The notes beneath the pieces are model-generated. The model was given only the letters and a program-made list of their open reading frames with translations. It made no database searches and was not told the DNA's origin. DNA of 64,000 nt from assembly GCF_004027225.2 (NCBI RefSeq), contig NC_044296.2, positions 5,141,943 through 5,205,942 of the forward strand, read 5' to 3'. Shown here one piece after another: positions 12,801-24,800 of the stretch. The stretch comes from Strigops habroptila (Eukaryota > Chordata > Aves > Psittaciformes > Psittacidae). The translations under genes were made by a program, and so were the position numbers. Each line of letters opens with the position of its first letter. The stretch's first letter is position 1.

Positions 12801-15800
12801 AGTTTATTTTGCTTTAGGAAATGGCAAAGCCATAATAGTTCATGGTTGGAACAAGTTCAGTGTGTGGAGCTGCCTTAAATGTGTCAAAGCCATGAGAATT
12901 GAAGCAGTTTCTCTCAGTACCTTTTGCCAGACGTGTGCTGCTGACCCCTCTTCAGAGAGGGGAAGGGCTGTTGTTCAGGAGGGGAAAGCTGACGTGCAGC
13001 ACTGCCCCTGATGCTGTAGCCCCTGTAAACAAGACCCTTTTCCCCATGGTGATTCACTTCACATAAGCCAGCGCACACAAAGTCAGGCTGAGTGATTTGG
13101 TTTGCCTTTTGTGGTTTTATGATTGGGATGCCCTAATCATTCACACCTAAATGCCATAAAGTGCTATTCCATTTACTAGATAGAACTGTCCAAATACTTA
13201 AATTAGTTTGGTTAACACTTTTTTGGAGTTCTTTATAAATATCGTATCTACGCTGCAAAGTACTTGGGCTGCCTTATGGTTTTCTTCCTGTCATGGGGGA
13301 AAAGAAGCTACTTTTTCCCATTTCTGACTTGTAACATTTACTTTATGTGAAATACTAGAGCTGAAATAGTAAAATTACCTAATGAAGAAGGTAACTTACT
13401 TCTGTTAGTGCCACAAGGGAAATGAACTGACACGTGCTGTGCAAACAAAAAAGGATTTATGCTTTAAATATGGTGGTGTGGAATTCTTATTTCATCTTAA
13501 ATATGTGAAAGGCATCCTACCTGCCCACGCCAGCTGGGGAAGTACTGTCTGGAAGGAGCTTGCTGATTTAATGCAGCGTTGTTAGCATGATTATGCTGCT
13601 GTTTATAACTTAAATAGCAGTAAGGTGGAAAAACCAACCCAATTTTGTGGCCTGAGCTGTTCAAATAAGCATCATTAAACTTAACGTTGAACTTCATTCT
13701 TTTCTTGACCCTCAGATAAGCTTTTCCCAGGCAGGAAATTACCACTCCGTAGTTTTGGGGTGTTAACAACCTAATTGCTGTTCTCCTTTTTAACACCCTG
13801 TCATTGTTCACAGGTATGATCTTGTTCTCTCAGGTGATGTATTACAATGAGGTAAAGTCAGAGCTGTTGTTCTCCACTCGAATGCTTTTAGTGTTGAAGG
13901 TTGTCTCTAAATCCAAGCCTGGAAGCTCCTCAGTGGGGTTTTTTCCTGCCTTTCATACAGGTTTCCGTGTAGTCAGACACTATTGCACTTTTACGTGTCA
14001 TTTGGAGTAGATTTAAAAAGAAAACGGTTGAAACAGTGTAGGGTTTAGCTTTAAAAATAAATTCACCTCATTATAATCTGGCTACAGAGGGTTAGGTAAG
14101 GATTTCAGACTTGTTCTCAGGAAATGGGGCCTGGGTGCCTTCTGAAACTTCAAGCTTAGAGTCAGCAAGGTGGCTGGTGATGGGGCTTGTGTGACCTGTG
14201 ATGAAAGCCTGAAGGAACTGGGCTGCTTCAGCCTACAGAAAGCTTCAGAGGCGCCTTTGGAGCTTTCCAGGGTCTCTGAGGAGGTTATTAAGAAGATGGA
14301 GCCAGGCTCATCACAGTGGTGTATGCTGGAAGCATAAAAGACAAGAGGTGAGAGGTGGAATGAGGTGTTCAGACTGGATACAGGGAAGAGGTAGGGGTGG
14401 TGTTTTGTCCTTGTCTTCACCATAAGGACAGTCAAGCAGTAGAAGAGATTACCCTGAGAGCAAGTTAAGGCCAGACTGGAGAACCTGATTAACCTGGTCT
14501 GACTTGATTGCTGACCTTATTTTGGAGCAGGAGGTTGAACTAGAGACCTCCTGTGGTCCCTTCCAACCTGAATTATCCTGTCTTCTTGTTTAGAGACACG
14601 GTGGTCTCAGCGGTAGAGGAGAAGAATGTTTTCTTGGCCTTTGTCACTGCTTTTGCCATGGGATTTACTCTGTGAGCCTGGTACCAGAGAAATACACTGC
14701 TGCAGTATATCAGGTTCAGGGGGGGTTTCTTTCCCCCATTTTCTGTAGTTTTACCTTGTCTTTTGTCTTTGCTATGTGGCTTTCATACAGGGATTCAAAA
14801 GGGACGTGTTTGTTGTGTCTCTACACTTCAAATCCCTGTTGGATTTTTCAGTAATAGGTCGTTTCATGCTGCAGTCAAGGTTTAGACCTTTGTATTGCAA
14901 ACATAACTATTGTGGCTGCTGGAGGTGCCACCAACTGCTCTGGTTGCCTTGTGAGAGCGGGTGGAGAGGTGAAGCAAGGCTATGTTTTGTCTAGCTGCAG
15001 GAAACATGGTCCACATGGACATGACATTGTGGTTCCTGCTGGATGCCATCGTGTCAGTTGGTCTCACAGCCAGCAAGAGCAATAGTGAGATCCCGAGATC
15101 TTGACTTCCAGAGGATGTGTTCCTTCGGCAGGTAGAAACTGTGTTGCCCAAGTGTTGTCTTTTTCACACATGGTTGTGTATCAGAGTTCAAAATCACACA
15201 TTGAAGAGTATATACGGCTTGAAGCCTCTGCCTGAGACATTGAACTAGTATTTTCTGTTCATGTGCTTTAGCTTCCAAGGCTTGGGAAGCAAGTGGGTAG
15301 GTTTAATAGTACATAGGGTATATATTGATAGTTAATGACTCAACAGTGAAATATGTTAAAGGAATTGAGGCTGTGAAAGGCAGCTCTTGAGGGTTTTGCA
15401 ATTATTCATTCAAGTTGAAATGTCTGAAACTTCTGAATAAACTCCAGGAGGGAATTCTGTAGGTTCAGTCATTTTTCAGACTGGTTTGACAGCCTTTGAC
15501 AGCCTACCACCTTTCAGAAGAAACTAAGTGGTTTGTACACGTTCCAGATCTTCAGTCTGGGGACTTGCTGTCTCAAAGACAGTAACCATGGAAGTTCTGC
15601 TTTCCTTCTGCCCTGCTTGGGCTTTCTCAGAACGCCTTTCCTGGACTGACATCCTTTCTGCATGTCCAGCTCCTCGTTTGATCTTGTTTCTGTCCACTTG
15701 TCTGGAGAAAACCCAAGTCTGTGCCACAGTTTAAGAACTATTTGCAGTGTCTGTTCATCTCTTAGGTGAAGACAGTCTCATGTTCCTTTACATGGACTGT

Positions 15801-18800
15801 ACTTGAAGTTTGAAAGCTGGGGTTTGTTGGTTTTGGTTTGGTTTTTATCCTGCCTTACTTTCCCTTTAACTTGATAACATTCTGTGCACCTGACAGGTCT
15901 ATCTCACTGTAGGTCATTCCTCAGACACCTTTGTGGAATGGAATCGCACTTACTGGTGAGAACAGGGCTGCCCATCTCTGCTGCTGGGTAGTACAAGTGA
16001 CAGTGTCATGCTTAATTTAGAGTAGCACTTAATAACTGCCATTCTTGCCATGGTGGGAGAAACCCCACAACTACCTAACATGAATTTCTGTCCTACAAGA
16101 AAACCCTGTTGTGGTGGTTCTTCAGTTCATAGGAAAACAGGGTTTGTGTAAGTGCTTTTGTAGGAAAACCATTAAATAGAGTTATGTAGCTGGTACCTAA
16201 ATGGGTTCTAAAAATGTAACGAGGAATGAGAACCGAGAGCTGAAACCAGACATCTGAGTGGGAAATTTGGCACTAGAGTTTTTCTACAAAGGGAGGGAAT
16301 GGATGATTTAGGACAATAATAATTTGCTTTTAATGTCTTCAATAATTGATGCCTTTGAAAATCTTTCCCCAAAACAATAAGGGTCAGAAAAATACGCAGT
16401 GTTTAATGAAGGTGGTTAGATTAGATGATCTAGTGACCCCTTCTTATCACAGAATCCCGGACTGGTCTGGGTTGGAAGGGACCTTAAAGCTCCTCCAGCT
16501 CCAACCCCTGCCACGGGCAGGGACACCTTCCACTAGAGCAGGTTGCTCCAAGCCCCTGTGTCCAACCTGGCCTTGAACACTGCCAGGGATGGGGCAGCCA
16601 CAGCTTCTCTGGGAAAAGTCTGTGCCAGCGCCTCAGCACCCTCACAGGGAAGAGCTTCTGCCTCAGAGCTCATCTCAATCTCCCCTCTGGCAGGTTAAAG
16701 CCATTCCCCTTGGCCTGTCCCTCCAGGCCCTTGTCCAAAGCCCCTCTCCAGGTTTCCTGTAGCCCCTTTAGGCGCTGGAGCTGCTCTGAGGTCTCCCCTT
16801 CAGGAGCCTTCTCTTCTCCAGGCTGCCCCAGCCCAGCTGATTTATGGATGATGTAGTGATACTGTCAGATTTAGGTGACCTTTAAGAAAGGGGTATGTGG
16901 GTGTGTACAGCAAAACTCCCTTTGCATTATGCTTTATGGTGGGGAAGGAGAAAACCTTTGTCTGTAAAGTTCACATGTGTTCAGAAACTACTGCTGCAAA
17001 GGGCTTTTCCTCCCGATGTACCCCAGTGTGGTAAAAGTACTGGTCTGAAATAGAGATCTGGAGGCAAAAGACAAAGAGCTTTTGGGTATCACTTGTATTG
17101 ATCTCCAAAAGGAAAAAGGAGTGTTTGAAGAACAAGTCCTTTAATTATATGTTACCAGGAACCAGTGGAAACAATCTGGGTAACCGAGATGTAACTGATT
17201 TGGGGATTCATTGCTGGTAAAAACATCCTAGAATGGAACGTTTTCATATTGGTCAGTAATGAGTGTGGTTGGAAAAAAACCCATTGATTTCTCTTTTTAC
17301 AGAAAAACCTGCCATTGCTCCACCTGTCTTTGTATTTCAGAAGGATAAAGCACAGAAGGTAAGGAGATGTTGATATGGATTTCTCTTTGATTTGTTCTGT
17401 AGCCCTAACATTTTCCATGGTGAGCAGCCGTTTGTCTTGTTTTGGAGCTGAAGCTGGATAATAAATCATTGACAGTTTAAATGGTCTTAAGGTGAAGAGG
17501 TAAAGGAGGCCTAAAAGTGGGAAGATGTATGATGGTGGCATGACATGGGTAGCTCTTCAGACAGATGGACCAAATGTTGGGGAAAAAGTATCTTCAAAGC
17601 TGTATCTTGAAGGACTAGGTGGTGAAGGAGTGCTGTGAGTTGCAGTTGCATGGGAAAGCCATAAAACTTCTTCTGATAACAGAATTAAGACAAAGCAAAG
17701 AAAACCATGATCTAAATTATTGCTTTTCACCTCAGTATATTTAATGTACTCATATCTTTGGTTAGTAAGCTGTGAAGTTTCTAATTACCTTGGACAATGG
17801 TCATCCCATTCCCTCCCCTGCCCCTCTCCCCCTGCCATGGGTTCCTGTCCCCCACCTTTGGGTCTGCTGTTGAGGTACGTTGGAGCTGCGCCGTAGTCTG
17901 CTGGGAGGTGTTTCTGTAGGTGAGTGTGTGTTGAACCAAGAGGCTGGTACAGGTCATCCTGTAGCTGCAGAAAGAGTGGAGCTCACGAGGAGTAGAAGAG
18001 CCTCTACTCGGGAGCAGAGCTCAGGAGAGAGTTGAAGGAAGGAGCAGAACCCTCCCTTGAGCAGAAATTGCTATGCAGTTGAAATAGATGGCATGGAAAG
18101 CGATGGTTGTGTGGATGAGTGCAAGATAGTTTGCATTCATTTTTACTTTGAAAGTGGCACACAAAGTGTTATGATGTTAGGGTGCAGTTTTTCTTACTTT
18201 TTGTTTCCAAAGAATAAGCCTTCCAGTTACTTACATTGTAAAAAGGTTTTTAGGCAAAGGAATTGATAAGACTCTTGATAAGAATCTCAACGTATCACAG
18301 TATTTAATTCTGCCTGGTTAATAGTGAAAGCTGTTAACATTTGGGGTGGGAGAATCAAGGTTACCCTTGTTTCAGCTGAAGCTGGTGGAACCAAGAGAAG
18401 TGTATTCCTGTACGTGAGTCACTTTCTGTTGTCTTCTCCAATGTGTGACTAGGAAATATTGCCTCATTCTGCAGGTGGTGGCTTTGCTTTGGAACAAGTA
18501 CCAGGCTCAAGCTTTCTCATGGGTTTCATAGGCATATTTCTCAGCAGGAGCTTGAAATCTTCCATCAGCTTGGAAAGTATTTAAATGTGCTGCTCTTCGA
18601 ATATTAGCTAATAAAATTACATACTTACAAGACATTCCAGTTACGGTTTTTTTTATGGTCACTGTTTACATGTACTTTGGAACAAAAGTAGTGCTGATGC
18701 TAATAGAATCATAGACTGGTTTGGGTTGGAAGGGACCTTAAAGTCCATCCAGTTCCAACCCGCTGCCACAGGGGAGGAGATTCCGTGACCTCTCTGGGCA

Positions 18801-21800
18801 ACCTATTCCAGTGCTCGGTCACCTCACAAGTAAAGTTCTTCCTCGTGTTCAGGTGGAACTTCTGTGGTTTAGTTTGTGCCTGTTGCCTCTTGTCCTATCA
18901 CTGGCACCACTGAGAAGAGTCAGTCCCTGTCCTCTTGACACCCTCTCTTCAGTTAACTCAAAACACATTGACCAGTTCCCTCCTGAAGCCTTCTCTTCTC
19001 TGTGCTGAACAGCCCAGTTCCCTCAGCCTCTCCTCATAGGAGATGCTCCACACCCTTAATTGCTGTAATAGCCCTTCACTGGACTTGCTCCAGGCTTTGT
19101 GGGGTGAGGTATGTGGGGAAGGTTTGGGGGAGCAGAGAAGACAAGAACCAGGGCACATGTTCAATGTAAGCCATGAGGAAAACCAGCTCTTCAGCGCTGC
19201 TTTTGTGGTTGGTGTTGTGTAGGTAACTTGTGACTTAAATCTGGTGCTTTTCTTATGGATGTATCCCCTTGAAGGGGAAGAAAACAGCTTGAGTGATGTT
19301 TGGAATGCTGTTAACTTTGAAAGTGAGGCTTAGCATAGAAAGGGCCCAGGAGGAATGGGTACAGAATGTCAAGTGCAGGACTGAAGTTTCTGCTCTGACT
19401 TTATGTATGAATAACATAAATATGCTCCAAGGGCTGTGCCCAGTTCCAGGTAGCCTTTCTGTGCTGTTCTGAGTCGAAGAGGTAAGAACAGCAGAGCGCT
19501 AGGCTTGGTTTAACTTTTGATGACAAGCAAAATGTTTCTTTAACTCTTTTTATTCTGCAGGGTTTTAAGTCAGTGTTTGGGTCTGTTGGTAACAGCTTTC
19601 ATTTTGCAAATCCAGAAATCCAGCATCCCCAGCTTTACCTGACCTCTTGTCCCTGTCAAATATATTTTGACTTTTTCTGAGCCTTAGTGGTGATAATTTC
19701 TTGCAAGATTTAAAACAGGAGTAACTCCACCGAATGGAACCTGCTGATAAATGACATGGATTGCTCTTTTACTGGTTGCTTCTGTTGGAGGACAGGCCAA
19801 GTCCATAGCTGAAGCACTTTGGACTCCTAAGGTTTAAAAGCTGCTGTTTGAGGTTGCTGTGTACGCTGTTTTCCATGGACCTGAGCAGTGATGAACGTTT
19901 TTAGTTTCTCTTCATCCTACTGAATGCTTTCTGAGAGCAAGCCAAGTCTCTGTGCTTGTGAGTGACGTCTTCTTGGTTCTCCAGATACTTCACCATAAGA
20001 CATCAGGAGGCTTGGTCCACACATTGCAGCTGGGAGAACATCCTGGGCTTGCATATAATCCATGGGCTATAATTTAGTCCTGATACAGCTGTTCAGGCTC
20101 AAAGCCTTTAACTTTATTCTTTAGACATGTGCAGAACATGGTAATGTTTATCTTTGTTCTACAAGTGGGGACCTGCAGCATTAAATGATCTAAAGAAATG
20201 TAAAGAGTCTGGGGCAGAAATTCAGCAGATACCAAAGCCCACGAGGTGAACTTGCTCTCCTGTCACCCCTCCCCTTGAAATAGATGGGCAACTTTTTAAT
20301 GTACAAAAGAGAATATTTGTGTGGCTTTTCAGGTAATTGACCCTCGTGTGGCTCAAAGGTTTGTGTCTTGTGTGAATGTAATAAATGAACTTCAGTGGAG
20401 AATTCTGTAATGAACCCCTCAGCCGTGCTCTGAAGCAGCAGCGAAGGACAGTTCCTGACAGGAGTTGCCTGTTGAGTTGGTATGTCTGAATCTGCGGGGT
20501 GAAAGGCATCGGCTGTCCTTTAGACCTTGAAGGATGGTGGAGTTAAACCCCAGCACCCTCTTGCCTGGCAAAATGCTCTCTTGCTGTGGACACTCACGTT
20601 TTTAGCTAAGGTTCAGAAAAGTGTATTTGCTTCAATTGGTGCTTTTTGTGGGAAGGGGAAGCTCATTCAGCCGGTGGGTTCTGTTACCTGGTTTGTGTGT
20701 GTTTCAACTGGGGTCTCAGCAGCAGCAATTCCTCTGTGAAGCCACCCGGTGAAAAGAGGGAATTTACAAGTGGATTAGCAGAATGACTGCAGCCTTGCAT
20801 TGAAGGGGCATTGTCTTTTCTGCTTCCAGTCCCCTGCAGAGCAAAAAGGCTTTTTGGATTGAGGTGAGGACCCCCAGGGAGATGTTAAGCCCCCCCAACA
20901 TGGTCTGGGTCAGAAAGAGTCAGCTGGTGAGTGTGACTCTTGAGCACCCTGGTGCCTCAGTCAGTGCTACCCTGAGTCCTGTTTCCGAAGCCCAGCTTGC
21001 TCCTGTGCAACAAGAACTGGCAGGGCTGAGCGTGACCTGCCAAGTACTTGTGCTGCTGAGGGGATCAAAGAAATAAAGTCCCTTCCACGAGGAGGATCTG
21101 TTCCTGTTAACCCCAGGTAGTGCAGTTCACTGTCTGGTTCTTTGATCCCGAGTGTTTGCCCCCTCTAAGCTGCCATTCCAATTAGTAGAAATGAAATTTG
21201 TCTATGACTCCCCAGTGGGTGTCATTACAGGAGATGCAGCAAGTGTCGATTTTAAACTAGGTGTAAACTGGGTGTGTATTGAGGTTAAGAGCTCCTCTGG
21301 GTGAGGAAGTGGGTGTACACAAGGATGCTGGAGAGGGACTTCTTGCAAGTGCCTGCAGGGACAGGAGAAGGGGAATGGCTTTAACCTGCCCGAGGGGAGA
21401 TTGAGATGAGCTCTGAGGCAGAAGCTCTTCCCTGTGAGGGTGCTGAGGCGCTGGCACAGGGTGCCCAGAGAAGCTGTGGCTGCCCCATCCCTGGCAGTGT
21501 TCAAGGCCAGGTTGGACACAGGGGCTTGGAGCAACCTGCTCTAGTGGAAGGTGTCCCTGCCCGTGGCAGGGGTTGGAGCTGGAAGAGCTTTAAGGTCCTT
21601 TCAACCCAAACCAGGCTGGGATTCCATGATTGTGACACCTACTCACGGCATGTTCTCTTTGATTGCTGAGGCTGTTCCACACAATACCTGCAGTCTTTTC
21701 TTGCAGTAGCTTCCCCCTGGCCCCCCACCAGAAATGGGCCTTTTCAAGTAAACCCAGTGGCGAATGGATCGTCCTTACAAGGTACAAACAGCTGAAGGTG

Positions 21801-24800
21801 TCTGCCTCTTGCTCAGTGGCCTGCTGCAGACATTTTCCTATTTACCACCCCTTTTTTTTTGAAGGTTAAAGTTTTCAAGGGTTAATATTTTTCAAATACA
21901 GGTGGGGAAGGTAGCCACAGATTTAGGTCAGTTTTCTATCCTTGTCAGTGTTACTAGGGCTGGCCAAGAGAATTGTGTTCATGAGGATTTTGGGAAACCT
22001 GTGACATGTGGTCATTATCTTAGACTTGTTCCTAAAGAGCAGAAGCCCTTTAAAAGCAGTTAACCCAGGGCTGAAAGAAGTTCAAGAACCAGAAATGCTG
22101 TTGGAGAACACATACAGGAATTCCTGGCTGTACACAAGAGCATCCTTCAAGTTCACTCCGTTCCCTTAAATGTATGGGATAGCACAGTGATCAGTATAGA
22201 GCCTGGAACATCAAATACGGTATTAATGGGATTGGGCTGATAGGTATGTGTGTGTGTGGGGGGGGTGTTCCAGAACTGTCATTCCCTGTTTCAGAGCTTT
22301 TCATTCCCTGTGCTAAGTTTCAAAGGTAGGATGCTGGTGAGGTAGCTGTACTCTTCTGGTCATGTAAAACAAACCAGAAGACCCCTTCAACCTAATTGCA
22401 TGGGCACAGTGCAGTGTAAATGGGGTTTTATTAGCATTGAGTGAAATACTGGTAGTACAGTAGTGTCTAGAGTCTAAACACACGCAGTGCTAAGTAGCAA
22501 GGCTTGTACTTTCTGCCCTTCGTATCTCCAAGGTATGTCTTTCAGATGATAGTCCTGTGCAGCTCTCAGCAGCCCCACGGTGCGTTGCCTGCTCCTGGTG
22601 TGACTGCCTGTTCTCCACGCTGAAGTTCATGCTGACACATAAGCTGGCGTTCATGTGCCTGAACTGGTCACTGGTTGCAGTGGGGAAGGCCAAGCTCTGG
22701 GGCTGCAGAGAGTCCGTCCATCAGCTACTGCTGGTCCCCAGTTCAGCCCCATTGCAGTGAGGTGGGGGCTGAAGGGGAGGTGTCCAGCCGTGTCCTGGTG
22801 TAGAAGTGGGGCTGGGGTAGTGTTGGACTAGGGAGAGGGTCCAGTCCTGTCAAGAGGTTTCACAATGAGATGAAGGTGCTAATGGTGCCCTGGTCGCTTT
22901 CCTTGGTGAAAGGAATCCATGGTGGGGTTATATGTTGCAGGAATAAGGGAAATTGTATTGGGGAGGAACTGGCAGAGCAAGTAGGAGAGAGACCTAGAAA
23001 TCATCAGAAAAGATGTGAAACCCATACTTGAAGACTTGTTGAATGTTGTGAGAGTTGGTGGTGCTTCTTGGTTTGTTTCTGGTACTGTGGAACGTGCTGG
23101 CAGACTCCTTCCTGTAAAACTACCCTAGTGTTGGTTTATAGAGTGCACTGTGAAAGGTCTTCCTCCTTTGCTTGAAGGAGGAGCTTGGAACTTCTGTGAT
23201 GTTTTTAAACTTGACCCAAATTTGAGCATTGTCACTTTGAGATTTTCAGTATCTGGAAGCTGTGACTGTAATAACGGTTGCATAGTCTCTGGAGATGTTA
23301 GTGCTTGGGTATAAATTTTCAGGTTATCTTATTTGTAAATGAAATCATTCAAACCTTATTTAATAGTAGTTGGGTGAAACTCAAGATGCTTCTATGTAAG
23401 CTGGAAATAATGCTTTGTCTTGAGTGTGTTTCATTGGCAGGAAAGAAAACCCCTTCAAACTGATGATTAAAACATTCAGATGGATCCCAAGAGATTGAAA
23501 TGTTCAGTGTGATTTTTGTTTTATCATTTTCATCTAATTTCAGAGATCAGCAGATGGGTCAAGTCCAGAAGATGGAGATGGTAAGAGACTTGATTGTAAG
23601 ATTAAAACCCACAAAATGACTCTCCAGGATTTTGTGCATTTTCCTCTAATTGCCTTTATCTTGCAGAATCTGATCGAGAGGACGGGAGCTACTGTCCACC
23701 TGTAAAGCGGGAGAGAACATCATCCTTAACTCAGTTCCCTCCTTCTCAGTCAGGTAAATGTTGCTACTATACTATATATGATACATATGGGTTTCCTTCC
23801 CATATATGTCATTGGGGGGTTTTGTCTCCAACAGATCATCTTGCATGAAGTCCAGTATGACAGGACTTACCAGCTCGTTTGGTTTTTATGAGGCTGTGGA
23901 GGGAGCTTAAGCATGATGAGATGGGAAAGGAAAGTCATCTCTGAACAGAAGATGCAGCACTTGCCTTTTCTATTGAAGTTCTAGATTATTTTTTATTTGC
24001 TTCTTCCCTTTAATTCCATCTTCCCTCTTTTCATTATGGTCTGCCTTAACCTTAAACATGATGCAGGTTCATATAAGAAAAACTTCCCTACCCTTGAGAG
24101 AGCTATAACCCCCACCAAAAATTGAAGAGGTTTGGAAAGTGAAAGATTTTCTGCAAACAAAGGCCATTGAATGCTGACAGCAATATTCAAAGAAACCTTT
24201 ATGGAAGTTGCAGGGGAAGATGTCTCTGCCTGTGGCAAGGAGTTAGAACTAATGAGCTTTAAGGTCCTTTCCAACCCATGATTTCAACTAAGCTGATGGA
24301 AATGAAGTAGTGAATTCTCCAAACGTGCCCCAAGCACTGACATCTCTTAACTAGAATAATTCTTGCCCAAAGCTGAAAATGCCTGTGAAGAGAGAAGCAT
24401 AAATTCTAGGGAACATTCCTGTGAGTGAATGCAGATATCAAGCGTTACCATTCCCAGTATGTGAACTGCAAGAACTTACCCCTGGCCTCCCCAGCAGTTG
24501 TGCTGCTGCCTGAACACACCACAGGCAGTGGTCATTCTCTCTTGCATCTGCCAGGAAGGAAATGTATTGAATCCTCTCTACTTTAAAAGGAATGGGAGGA
24601 AAGGAAAAGACTAAAACAACTCAAGCATGACCTTAGACTTAGAAGACTTCTCTGGCAGCAGAGTAACTAAGGAAAAGGTAGCTTTTTTTTATATGAAGGT
24701 GTTAAGAAGTGTCCTGATCACGGCAAATCTGAAAGATTTCTGTTGAATTCTTCAATTTAACAGCCTAAGATTAAAAGCTGAAACTACAAATACATGAAAA

